Of a stretch of 64,000 nt of DNA, positions 26,251 to 34,854 are shown piece after piece. Each line of letters opens with the position of its first letter. The stretch's first letter is position 1. The position numbers and the translations under genes are program-made. Below the pieces are notes generated by a model. The model did not search any database, was not told the origin of the DNA, and saw only the letters and a list, made by a program, of their open reading frames with translations. Source of the DNA: Alkanindiges hydrocarboniclasticus (GTDB lineage Bacteria > Pseudomonadota > Gammaproteobacteria > Pseudomonadales > Moraxellaceae); NCBI RefSeq assembly GCF_001982605.1, contig NZ_MLCN01000008.1, positions 1-64,000 on the forward strand. The letters are read 5' to 3'.

Positions 26251-26924
26251 TGAATATCTTCAGAAGAAAAAAATCATCACAGGGTTGTATAGTAGTTATC
26301 GGCACTCATGTTGAGGCCTTATCCCAGGCATTGCTGCCACAGGCACAAAGTCAAAAACTGGCGCTGTATCAAGTGAGCCATAGCCAGCAATATAACACGC
26401 TGCACCATGAGGCTTTGAACCAACTCACCAGTGTGAATGCAAATTTGATTGACCCTAAAGCCATGGTACAGTTATTTAAAAAAATTAAACAAGCTGGCCA
26501 TGTGGTTGAGTTGGTGGTATTCCAGCCTGCGACACCTATTGAAATTGCCAGTACTGATTTAACTCCGGAATACATCCAGCAACGCTGGCAGGACATTGGT
26601 TTAAGTGCCATTACTATTGCGCAACATGCCATTAAATCTATGCTGCCCCGTCAGCAGGGAAAGTTTATTGCCCTCGGTTCAATGCATGCCAGTGAACCAG
26701 ACTCAGGCTGGCTGGCAGATGGAGCGCTACAGGCGGGTAACCGGGCGTTATTTCAGTCACTAGCCCGCGAGTTTCAGCCGCAGGGAATACAGTGTTGTTA
26801 TATGGCGTTATCAGGCTGGAGCACTGAAAATATGCAAACGGCGCAGGCCATTGCACAAACCTGCTGGCACATTTATCAGCAACCCCGTTCAGCGTGGAGT
26901 CAGGAATTGAGCCTGTATCGCTAA
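26250..26924 (+). CDS. Degenerate SDR-fold partner protein
   Basis: A 224-residue protein similar in layout to the preceding SDR but with the nucleotide-binding and catalytic motifs eroded. The N terminus has V-V-I-G-T-H-V in place of a glycine-rich loop, the serine region is G-S-M-H-A-S, and the tyrosine/lysine pair is missing (D-G-A-L-Q-A-G-N-R). The A-G-N-R-A-L-F-Q-S-L-A-R-E-F helix matches the SDR helix after the active site. Coupled by a one-base overlap to 25477-26250, it could be a non-catalytic subunit. Confidence 0.75.
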   Translation: MNIFRRKKSSQGCIVVIGTHVEALSQALLPQAQSQKLALYQVSHSQQYNTLHHEALNQLTSVNANLIDPKAMVQLFKKIKQAGHVVELVVFQPATPIEIASTDLTPEYIQQRWQDIGLSAITIAQHAIKSMLPRQQGKFIALGSMHASEPDSGWLADGALQAGNRALFQSLAREFQPQGIQCCYMALSGWSTENMQTAQAIAQTCWHIYQQPRSAWSQELSLYR

Positions 26925-27132
26925 TTTTTAAGTTGTTTAATTTTATAAAGGGGCAAGTCAATGCAATTGAATAACATGGTTTCACCATAACTTGCTCTGA
27001 AGTACAAACAGACCTTACAGGATTTGAGCAAAATTCTTTACTAATGCAAATTCAGATTGAATACTTTTGCTAAATTACGCCATTTAGGCGCATAGGAAAA
27101 AGTTTATTTGCTAGGTACTTCATCAATCATTT

Positions 27133-28371
27133 TTAGGTGAATAACCCTAATGCATGTGTTGAAGTTTGAAAATTTGGAAAAATTTGATTGAGCTGTTCAG
27201 GATTTAAATGAAACTGGTTGGTAATAACCTCACATAGGACAGTACGAAAGTCAGTCATAACGGCTAGATCCCGGTTTTCAAATAGTCGTTGTGGCTGAAG
27301 GGTTGGCCACTCGCCATACACTTTTTTTCCTTTAATTGCGCCCCCTAGCAGCCACATCACATTCCCATGGCCGTGATCAGTGCCCTGATTGCCATTTTCC
27401 TTGACGGTACGCCCAAATTCACTCATCACCACCACTACTGTGTCTGGCCATTTGTCGCTGAGTCCTTGTTTAAGCTCTGTTAGGCCATTCATTAGCAAGG
27501 TCAGTGAGTTGGCGAGTTTGCCCTTTTCTTTACCCTGAGCTGCATGGGTGTCCCAGCCACTAATGCCAAAAAAACCAAAGCCAATATCATCACGTGCATG
27601 CATTAGGCTGGCCAGTTGTCTGGCATCGGCGGCAAAGCCCCGTACCGGTTGACCGCCGTTAGCTGCTTTTTCCTGCTCGGGCTGCTGTTCACTCAAAGCG
27701 CGTTGCAGGGCTTTGTCAGCAACCTGAGCAGACTGGTAAGCTTCTCCCAGTGTTCCACTATTCTTGTATAGACCATCGAACAAACGACGTGAAGAGGCAC
27801 TGCTGATAGTGCTGCTTTTTTTGACAGATTGCCCAGGCGATACGACAGTAATCGGATGCTGGCCAGCAAAAATTCGTGGAATGGTTGTGCTGATTGAAAT
27901 ACCCTGTAAGCTACTGGATTTTTTTGCATCAAGTTGCAGTAAGAGGCGGTTTAGCCAACCGTTGCGCGTGGTTTTGATATCAGGTGTGGCAGTTTCCATA
28001 TAATCCTGCGCATCAAAATGTGAGCGCGTTGCACTGGGTGAGCCTGCTGCATGAATAAAAGCCAGCTCTCTACTGTGCCATAATGGCATAAGTGGGGCTA
28101 GTACCGGATTTAGACCAAAATAACCATCCAGATCAAGCACACTATCCGGTTGATTGGCGCTTGGTTTGCTCAGGGCAATGTTAGGGCGCAATTGATAGTA
28201 ATGCTCATCCTGATACGGCACCACCACATTTAAGCCATCTACTGCGCCTCGCAGCATTACAATAATTAGCTTTTTTTGAGCAATAGGTGTACTGGCTGCC
28301 CAGGTATTATTAAACAGCAAGGGTGTGCTGGCTAATAACAAACTATGTCGGATCAGTTCTCTACGATTCAT
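27133..28371 (-). CDS. DUF1501 protein with Tat-type signal
   Basis: A 412-residue protein of the DUF1501 (sulfatase-like fold) family. The N terminus N-R-R-E-L-I-R-H-S-L-L-L with a following hydrophobic stretch looks like a twin-arginine signal. Further landmarks are M-L-R-G-A-V-D-G-L-N near 40, F-D-A-Q-D-Y-M-E near 125, G-W-D-T-H near 275 and T-D-H-G-H-G near 335, all metal-site-like and usual for the family. It is the downstream partner of the DUF1800 gene, a pairing common in bacteria. Function unknown; probably a periplasmic metal-dependent hydrolase. Confidence 0.9.
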   Translation of the reverse strand: MNRRELIRHSLLLASTPLLFNNTWAASTPIAQKKLIIVMLRGAVDGLNVVVPYQDEHYYQLRPNIALSKPSANQPDSVLDLDGYFGLNPVLAPLMPLWHSRELAFIHAAGSPSATRSHFDAQDYMETATPDIKTTRNGWLNRLLLQLDAKKSSSLQGISISTTIPRIFAGQHPITVVSPGQSVKKSSTISSASSRRLFDGLYKNSGTLGEAYQSAQVADKALQRALSEQQPEQEKAANGGQPVRGFAADARQLASLMHARDDIGFGFFGISGWDTHAAQGKEKGKLANSLTLLMNGLTELKQGLSDKWPDTVVVVMSEFGRTVKENGNQGTDHGHGNVMWLLGGAIKGKKVYGEWPTLQPQRLFENRDLAVMTDFRTVLCEVITNQFHLNPEQLNQIFPNFQTSTHALGLFT

Positions 28372-28406
28372 TGTCTATTGTCCTGATAACTTTTATCGGT
28401 TGCATT

Positions 28407-29954
28407 TTAATAACGCATAAAATCGGGGCTACCCATTAACAGGGTTAACTTTTGCGCAGGATCAGTCAGTTGCTGATAGTGCGTTATGGTTTGCGGTGAG
28501 AGCAGAGCAGAAAGCTGACCAAAGACCTGATCAGGGTCAACTGTGTAATTAATATTGGCTTCAGGATTTTTACTTTGCTTGAATAAATTGCCACGTCCTA
28601 ATTGAGTGGCATAGTCAATCCGGGTTTTAAGCGCATTAGGCGTTAGCCATGTTATTTCTTTCCAGTCATAACCATCCGGACTAAATGCACCATATAAGGG
28701 CATACCCATAGCTGTATTTTTCTGGTTAATAATAATAGGATTAATGGGGTTGATATTACTGGCTCGAAGACTAGAAATCAGATAACGAAAAGGCGGCTTG
28801 AACTTTTGCTGTACATTGCGTTCCTCCCAGAATTCCCGACTATTGAATAAGCTACGCAATACTTGCCGAATATCACCATGAGTTTTGATAAAGGTGTGAC
28901 TGAGGGTATTGACCAAGGCTTGCGGTGGCTGATCGGCTACAAAATAGCTGGCCAGCTCATAAGCAATATGGTTGGCAGTGGCAGGTGAGTTTGCCAGTAT
29001 TTGCAGGGCTTTTTCGCCCTCTTCCTGTTGCTGTCCACTGACAATGGTTTGTCGTAGCCATTGTTTTTGAGTGCTATCGTGCAACTTGGGGTTGTAGCTA
29101 AAAAATTTGCCTGCTGCCAGATCTTTAAAGTTATAAGTCCATCCAGTTAGCATTCGAGCTAGTGCAGTAACATCAGCCTGACTATAGCCGCCATTTACAC
29201 CCAGTGTGTGCAATTCCATAACTTCGCGTGCATAATTCTCGTTAATGCCACCTTTAACGATTTTTTTATTGTTTTTAGTGCTGGTACGTTCAGCGGCTGA
29301 CAGCCTGTTATCCAAATAATCCAGCATGGCAGGGTGATGTGCAGTGGCATTTAATAAATCACTAAAATGACCTAAAACGTGAGGACGAATGGCTGTTTTT
29401 TCATAGTCCGAATAAAACAGGCGCGTAGCGGAAGATTTAGCAGCATATACATTAAAATGGTTGTACCAGAAATCTACCATCACTTCTTCAAGCTGATTGG
29501 GGCTGTAGGTCGCCAGCAAAATTCGCTGGTTTTTGATTGCAATATCCAGTTGTTTGTATAGCTCCCGGCGCTGTATATCAATAGCTTTGATTTCATCTTG
29601 ATTATTGCTGGCTTTGGCGGCTTTACCTTGCTGTTGTAAACTTAGTTCCTGAGTAGCAATTATAGTGAGTGATGGAATCACTGCTGTTTGCTCAAGTTGC
29701 TCCACCAAGAACGGTGGCAACGGCTGAGGCTTGGTATTTAATTGCTGGTCAATGTAGGCCTCGATACCCAGCTTGCGAATTTTTGCCAGTTCAATGGCAT
29801 TGACGCCATAGCCTAAACGGTTAAGTACATGCAATTGCTTTTGTTGTAATGAAAGCGCTGCAAGAGCAGGAGGAGTAATTGAAAAAATCACTATACTGGC
29901 AAGTGCTATTCTTGTTTTGACCAAGCCGATAAATGGGAAAGAAAACTGAAACAT
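28407..29954 (-). CDS. DUF1800 exported protein
   Basis: A 515-residue protein with a signal peptide (hydrophobic core A-L-A-S-I-V-I-F-S-I-T near 17-27). It has L-N-R-L-G-Y-G near 45, D-F-W-Y-N-H-F-N-V near 160 and Y-A-R-E-V-M-E-L-H-T-L-G-V near 250, the strongest DUF1800 signature, and G-W-T near 280. Function is unknown. It is followed after 35 bp by the DUF1501 gene, the canonical two-gene arrangement suggesting a joint extracytoplasmic complex. Confidence 0.9.
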   Translation of the reverse strand: MFQFSFPFIGLVKTRIALASIVIFSITPPALAALSLQQKQLHVLNRLGYGVNAIELAKIRKLGIEAYIDQQLNTKPQPLPPFLVEQLEQTAVIPSLTIIATQELSLQQQGKAAKASNNQDEIKAIDIQRRELYKQLDIAIKNQRILLATYSPNQLEEVMVDFWYNHFNVYAAKSSATRLFYSDYEKTAIRPHVLGHFSDLLNATAHHPAMLDYLDNRLSAAERTSTKNNKKIVKGGINENYAREVMELHTLGVNGGYSQADVTALARMLTGWTYNFKDLAAGKFFSYNPKLHDSTQKQWLRQTIVSGQQQEEGEKALQILANSPATANHIAYELASYFVADQPPQALVNTLSHTFIKTHGDIRQVLRSLFNSREFWEERNVQQKFKPPFRYLISSLRASNINPINPIIINQKNTAMGMPLYGAFSPDGYDWKEITWLTPNALKTRIDYATQLGRGNLFKQSKNPEANINYTVDPDQVFGQLSALLSPQTITHYQQLTDPAQKLTLLMGSPDFMRY

Positions 29955-30252
29955 ATAAATTCCTTAATAAATCGGAAAAAATGGTGCGCTTAATGCATAC
30001 TCTTGCAAAGTATGTGCTGCCGACATATGCTCTGCCAACATAGGGAACCATCAAAGAAAAACAAAGGATAAACTGTAGTTTCTTGCAACTGCTGCGTTTG
30101 ATCAGCGCAAAAATTCCGTACGAAACCTAATACAAAAAATTAGTGCGAAAAAAAGCAGCCATGATCATGACTGCCTAATGAGTAACGGGAATTATGAGTC
30201 AACGTCTTTTTATTTAGACGTATTTTATTATCGACCCCCTAAAGTGATCACC
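29955..30252. other. Gap between metG and the DUF1800 gene (298 bp)
   Basis: Both flanking genes are on the minus strand, so this should carry the DUF1800 promoter. A small hairpin AACGTCT/AGACGT (30201-30221) is present without a T-run on the minus strand. No gene is supported. Confidence 0.5.
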
Positions 30253-32358
30253 TTAACTCACCTTGTCACCTGGTTTGGCACCTGTATCTGGTGAGAGCAG
30301 GAAAATCCCTTCGCCATTACCAGCAGCCAGCACCATGCCATTGGATACACCAAAGCGCATTTTGCGTGGCGCCAGATTGGCCACCAGCACAGTTAAACGG
30401 CCCACAAGACTGTCTGCTTCGTAAGCCCCACGAATGCCACTAAACACATTGCGCGGTTCAGCCTCACCCACATCCAGCGTAAGTTGCAGCAACTTGTCCG
30501 AGCCTTCTACGGTTTGCGCATTAATGATTTTAGCCACCCGCAAGTCGACTTTTAAGAAATCATCAATCTTAATGGTTTCGCTAGCGCTTGTGTCCGGCTT
30601 GGCGACAGTCGATTTGCTATCAGGTTTGGCTGCCGCTTGTGCCGCGTTTTTAGCAGTCTTGGGCGGTGTAGCAGGCGTAGCTGTAGTGGTAAGGGATTCT
30701 TTGGACGCTTCAACCATCAGCTCTACTTTGGCTTTGTCTACACGCTGCATCAGCGGCTGGAATGTATACACCTCATGATCCAGCAAAACCTGCTGACGCG
30801 AAGCAAAATCCATGCTGTCCAGTTTAAAGAACAGTTGCACCTGTTTGGCAAGACTGGGCAATACCGGGACTAGATAAACCACCAGCTGACGGAACAGGTT
30901 GAGGCCGACTGAACAAACATCCTGCACTTCATTGTCCATGCCATCAATTTTGGCCAGCGCCCACGGTTTTTTCTCGTCAATGTACTGGTTGGCTTTATCA
31001 GCAAGACTCATGATGTCACGGATTGCCGTACTAAATTCACGCGCCTCATAGGCTTTACCAATGTCATCGCCTGCATCAATAAAGCTTTGCACCAGTTCTG
31101 GCTCGCTGCATAGTGCAGACATTTTATTATCAAATTTGGTATTGATAAACTTGGCACAGCGGCTGGCAATATTCACCACTTTACCCACCAGATCGCTATT
31201 TACCTTTAAGATAAAATCATCAAGGTTCAGGTCACTGTCTTCCACTTTATCCGACAGCTTGCTGGCAAAGTAATAACGCAGGTATTCCGGGTTTAAATGT
31301 TCCAGATAGGTTTCGGCCTTAATGAATGTGCCACGTGACTTGCTCATCTTCTGGCCATTCACAGTCAAAAAGCCATTCACAAACACCCCGGTGGGCGTAC
31401 GATAGCCGGCCCCTTCCAGCATGGCAGGCCAGAACAGCGCATGGAAATACACAATATCCTTGCCAATAAAATGATACAGCTCTGCGTTACTGTCCTTGCC
31501 CCAGTAATCCATAAAGGTGAGGCCAGCCTGTTTGCCTGCATGAGTGCTAACATAATTCTCAAAGCTGGACATATAGCCAATAGGTGCATCTACCCACACA
31601 TAAAAATACTTGCCCGGTGCATCGGGAATTTCAAAGCCAAAATATGGCGCATCCCGCGAAATATCCCAGTCGTTTAAACCCGCTTCAAACCATTCATTGA
31701 GCTTGTTGGCAATGCTCACCGGCAAGCGATTTGGTGTGCGCGTCCAGTCTTGCAAATACTGCTCAAAATCAGGCAGCTTGAAAAAGTAATGAATCGATTC
31801 TTTTTCAATAGGGGTTGCACCACTTAAGGTGGAATAAGGGTTTTTTAGCTCGGTCGCATTATAAGTCGTACCGCACACTTCGCAGGAATCACCATATTGA
31901 TCCGGCGCGCTACATTTGGGGCATTCCCCCTTAATAAAGCGATCTGCTAAAAATAAGCCTTTTTCCGGGTCAAACAGCTGCTTAACCGGGCGGGTACTGA
32001 TATGTCCGGCATCGCGGTTCTTGATATAAATTTCCTGTGAGCGCAGGCGGTTTTCTTCACTGTGTGTGGAGTGGTAATGATCAAAGCTGATATCAAATCC
32101 GGCAAAATCGCGCTCATGCTCGCGCTGTACCTGCGCAATTTGTTGTTCAGGCGTCACGCCGTTGGCCTCGGCTTTGAGCATGATTGCAGTACCATGCGCA
32201 TCATCGGCACACACATAAGTCACCTGATGACCCATGGCGCGCATTGCACGTACCCAGATATCAGCCTGAATATAGCCCAACAAATGACCCAAATGAATCG
32301 GGCCGTTGGCATAGGGAAGTGCATTGGTGACTAAAATGCGACGTACAGAATGTGGCAC
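30253..32358 (-). CDS. metG: Methionyl-tRNA synthetase
   Basis: A class I aminoacyl-tRNA synthetase of the long form (about 701 residues). H-L-G-H appears near residue 20, the zinc knuckle C-P-K-C ... C-E-V-C near 145-160, and K-M-S-K-S near 335. A C-terminal tRNA-binding OB domain (about 595-701) follows an Ala/Pro/Lys-rich linker rich in A-A-K-P. There is no ATG start: TTG at 32364 sits only three bases from GAGAG, whereas GTG at 32358 has nine-base spacing and is preferred. Divergent from mrp. Confidence 0.95.
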   Translation of the reverse strand: MPHSVRRILVTNALPYANGPIHLGHLLGYIQADIWVRAMRAMGHQVTYVCADDAHGTAIMLKAEANGVTPEQQIAQVQREHERDFAGFDISFDHYHSTHSEENRLRSQEIYIKNRDAGHISTRPVKQLFDPEKGLFLADRFIKGECPKCSAPDQYGDSCEVCGTTYNATELKNPYSTLSGATPIEKESIHYFFKLPDFEQYLQDWTRTPNRLPVSIANKLNEWFEAGLNDWDISRDAPYFGFEIPDAPGKYFYVWVDAPIGYMSSFENYVSTHAGKQAGLTFMDYWGKDSNAELYHFIGKDIVYFHALFWPAMLEGAGYRTPTGVFVNGFLTVNGQKMSKSRGTFIKAETYLEHLNPEYLRYYFASKLSDKVEDSDLNLDDFILKVNSDLVGKVVNIASRCAKFINTKFDNKMSALCSEPELVQSFIDAGDDIGKAYEAREFSTAIRDIMSLADKANQYIDEKKPWALAKIDGMDNEVQDVCSVGLNLFRQLVVYLVPVLPSLAKQVQLFFKLDSMDFASRQQVLLDHEVYTFQPLMQRVDKAKVELMVEASKESLTTTATPATPPKTAKNAAQAAAKPDSKSTVAKPDTSASETIKIDDFLKVDLRVAKIINAQTVEGSDKLLQLTLDVGEAEPRNVFSGIRGAYEADSLVGRLTVLVANLAPRKMRFGVSNGMVLAAGNGEGIFLLSPDTGAKPGDKVS

Positions 32359-32452
32359 GGACAAATACTCTCTTTGTAATTTTGCAATACAGGTTAATAT
32401 AACATGCTTCCCCTGTAAAATTGCCCGCTGTTATCCCGTTGGAGTATCGCTT

Positions 32453-33817
32453 ATGTCATGGTTTAAACCATTTAAAATGGAATTTGCCCCATTTGCTGAA
32501 TTTGGAAATCCGCAAGTTGATGAAATTCTGCAAGCACATTATTTGCCAAATACTCAACATCCTATTTTGTCGCTTGTCACTCAGCGTCAGCAGCAAAATG
32601 ATGTACTGGGCTTAACCCTTAAGCTCCCGGCAGGCTATCAGGTGAATTCGGAAGCTGATTTTGAGCAGCTACACAACAGTCTGGCCAGTGCCTTGGAAAA
32701 AGTGGGCATTCGCGAGCTGAATCTGCATTTTGTGACCCAAAAGGCCAGTGGCACTCAACATGAGCGGGGAAAAAGCGTGAGCAGCACTGCTGCGCAAGAA
32801 CTTCGCCCTGAGGGATATAATTCCGTAAGAAGAGCGCAAAGCAACCTGCCCCCGGTAATCGATGCACAAGAAGCGCCCTCTAACTCCCCCTTAACAAGGG
32901 GAGAATTACCGCCTGTCATTGATGCTCAGGCACAAGCGCAACCTATAAAAAGTGAAGCCGTGCAACGTGAAGATGAGCTGACATCAAAGCGTCCTGCGCC
33001 GTCCACCCAAAGCCAGCTTAAAGCCCATCCACGCATTAAAAATGTCATTGTGGTGGCTTCCGGCAAAGGCGGCGTTGGCAAATCTACCACCACCGTAAAT
33101 TTGGCTTTGGCGCTACAGCAAACCGGCGCAAAAGTGGGCGTGCTGGATGCTGATATTTATGGCCCTAGCGTACCAACCATGCTGGGTACAGCAGGCAAGA
33201 CACCTTTAATTGAAAACGAACAGTTTATTCCACTGGAAGCTTACGGCATGGCCGTGCTATCCATTGGTAATTTAACGGGTGATGACAATACACCTGTCGT
33301 CTGGCGTGGGCCAAAAGCAACCGGCGCACTCATGCAGTTGTTTAACCAGACTGCATGGCCTGATCTGGATTATTTGCTGATTGATATGCCGCCGGGTACG
33401 GGTGATATTCAACTCACGCTGGCGCAGCGCATTCCGGTCACAGGTGCAGTGATTGTCACTACCCCGCAGCATGTGGCGTTAATGGATGCCCAAAAAGGTA
33501 TTGAACTATTTAACAAGGTAAATATTCCTGTGCTGGGTGTGGTCGAAAACATGTCTACGCATGTCTGCTCCAACTGCGGTCATACTGATGAAATCTTTGG
33601 TACGGGCGGTGGCGATAAATTAAGTGCTGCCTATCAGGTACCTTTATTGGGCCGCTTGCCCCTCAATGCCAGCATCCGCCACAATGCTGATCAGGGTAAG
33701 CCTAGTGTGATTGCCAACGATGCAGCTGCTATCCATTACAAGGACATTGCGCTGGCCATGCTGGTGCAACTGGCCAAAATTCCAAGCCGCGAGCGGGACA
33801 GCAACCGTATTTTTTAA
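32453..33817 (+). CDS. mrp: Iron-sulfur cluster carrier protein Mrp/ApbC
   Basis: A 454-residue P-loop ATPase of the Mrp/NBP35 family. An N-terminal MIP18-like domain (about 1-105) is separated by an unusually long linker (about 105-190) from the ATPase domain, with the deviant Walker A G-K-G-G-V-G-K-S-T, D-A-D-I-Y-G-P-S and the C-terminal cluster ligands C-S-N-C-G. It carries Fe-S clusters to apoproteins. ATG 32453 follows GGAG at nine bases; an upstream in-frame start is not supported. The linker holds a palindromic insert and a duplicated octapeptide, annotated separately. Confidence 0.95.
   Translation: MSWFKPFKMEFAPFAEFGNPQVDEILQAHYLPNTQHPILSLVTQRQQQNDVLGLTLKLPAGYQVNSEADFEQLHNSLASALEKVGIRELNLHFVTQKASGTQHERGKSVSSTAAQELRPEGYNSVRRAQSNLPPVIDAQEAPSNSPLTRGELPPVIDAQAQAQPIKSEAVQREDELTSKRPAPSTQSQLKAHPRIKNVIVVASGKGGVGKSTTTVNLALALQQTGAKVGVLDADIYGPSVPTMLGTAGKTPLIENEQFIPLEAYGMAVLSIGNLTGDDNTPVVWRGPKATGALMQLFNQTAWPDLDYLLIDMPPGTGDIQLTLAQRIPVTGAVIVTTPQHVALMDAQKGIELFNKVNIPVLGVVENMSTHVCSNCGHTDEIFGTGGGDKLSAAYQVPLLGRLPLNASIRHNADQGKPSVIANDAAAIHYKDIALAMLVQLAKIPSRERDSNRIF
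32846..32929 (+). repeat. In-frame linker repeat of mrp with a palindromic core
   Basis: The octapeptide L-P-P-V-I-D-A-Q is encoded twice, at 32846-32869 and 32906-32929 (period 60 bp). Seven of its eight codons use different synonymous codons. Between the copies lies a short palindrome, arms CTCCCCCTT (32884-32892) and AAGGGGAG (32896-32903) with loop AAC. Confidence 0.85.
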
Positions 33818-33904
33818 TTGCGGCTTTTTAATTGGCCGCTTTTTTGAAAGCCAAGTTTTAAGGTAAAGTAAGCACAATTTTTTAAACAGTATTTGGGAAA
33901 ATCA

Positions 33905-34474
33905 ATGAGCATTAAATCGGATCGCTGGATTCGTGAAATGAGTAAAAACCACGGCATGATTGAACCCTATGCCGAAAATCAGGTGCGTCTGGATGACAAT
34001 GGCCAAAAGCTGATTTCCTATGGCGTGTCCAGCTATGGCTACGATGTACGCTGTGCGCGTGAATTCAAGGTATTTACCAATGTGCATTCGGCCATTGTCG
34101 ACCCCAAGAATTTTGATGAAAAAAGCTTTATTGATATCGAATCTGATGTCTGCATCATTCCACCAAACTCATTTGCCCTGGCGCGTACGGTGGAGTATTT
34201 CCGCATTCCACGCAATGTGCTCACGATTTGTCTGGGCAAGTCCACCTATGCACGCTGTGGCATTATTGTGAATGTCACGCCCTTGGAACCTGAATGGGAA
34301 GGCCATGTGACGCTGGAATTTTCCAATACCACCAATTTACCTGCGCGTATTTATGCTGGGGAAGGGGTTGCACAAATGCTATTCTTCGAAAGTGACGAAG
34401 TATGTGAAACCAGCTATAAAGACCGTGGCGGCAAGTATCAGGGGCAGGTTGGGGTAACTTTACCTAAAGCCTAA
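33905..34474 (+). CDS. dcd: dCTP deaminase
   Basis: A 189-residue trimeric dCTP deaminase making dUTP for thymidylate synthesis. The catalytic region G-K-S-T-Y-A-R-C-G (near 107-115) and the E[13 protein letters not shown] segment with the active glutamate are intact, as is D-R-G-G-K-Y-Q-G-Q at the C terminus. A TTG at 33893 is in frame, but ATG 33905 (M-S-I-K-S-D-R-W) matches the conserved N terminus and has GGGA upstream. Confidence 0.95.
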   Translation: MSIKSDRWIREMSKNHGMIEPYAENQVRLDDNGQKLISYGVSSYGYDVRCAREFKVFTNVHSAIVDPKNFDEKSFIDIESDVCIIPPNSFALARTVEYFRIPRNVLTICLGKSTYARCGIIVNVTPLEPEWEGHVTLEFSNTTNLPARIYAGEGVAQMLFFESDEVCETSYKDRGGKYQGQVGVTLPKA

Positions 34475-34541
34475 TCCCTAGCCAATGTAGTAATAAGACT
34501 TAAGGGTGGTGATAGCATACATTCACCCCCTTATTTTAAGG

Positions 34542-34563
34542 GAGTTTTAAGAAAACTCTTTCT
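34542..34563 (+). terminator. Probable terminator of dcd
   Basis: Stem GAGTTTT/AAAACTC (34542-34558) with loop AAG, then TTTCT. A smaller hairpin CCCTTA/TAAGGG (34528-34542) directly precedes it. Confidence 0.65.
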
Positions 34564-34732
34564 ATATTAGTATCAGGGATAGATGGAAAAATAACCCGAC
34601 GAGCGGTTATTCTAATTAAGCTATTGTTTTTAATGATATTAATTTTGAAAGTAAAAATAAAAAACTGTTTAAATTAAAGCGATCAGCAAAACATTTTTGC
34701 ATTTTGCCAAATAAGCCTCATAATATAAAGTG

Positions 34733-34825
34733 TAGTACTGTATACCGTACTATAGACATCAAAAGGCACAATAATAATACCTTTGATGTATGAGGACCAA
34801 GAGGATTGAACTGCTTTAATGCAGT
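34733..34825 (+). promoter_or_regulatory. Three-palindrome leader of the exported-protein operon
   Basis: Successive inverted repeats lie just upstream of the first gene: TAGTAC (34733-34738) with GTACTA (34747-34752), ACATCAAAAGG (34756-34766) with CCTTTGATGT (34780-34789), and ACTGC (34810-34814) with GCAGT (34821-34825). They could be operator half-sites for the first and RNA hairpins for the others. None has a T-run, so attenuation is not obvious. The assignment as regulatory is inferred from position and symmetry. Confidence 0.5.
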
Positions 34826-34854
34826 ATGGCAATTAAGAAGGAAGGCTAGGTAGC

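Larger units (their letters stand above)
34475..34854. other. Leader and intergenic region before the exported-protein operon (380 bp)
   Basis: Holds terminator-like hairpins behind dcd (34528-34563) and then three successive palindromes leading to the operon start, annotated separately. AT content rises markedly from about 34560 onward. No gene seen. Confidence 0.7.

Noticed and set aside
30201-30221. AACGTCT/AGACGT hairpin upstream of the DUF1800 gene
   Set aside because: No T-run on the minus strand, where a terminator for metG or an operator would be expected; too short to be called an operator.
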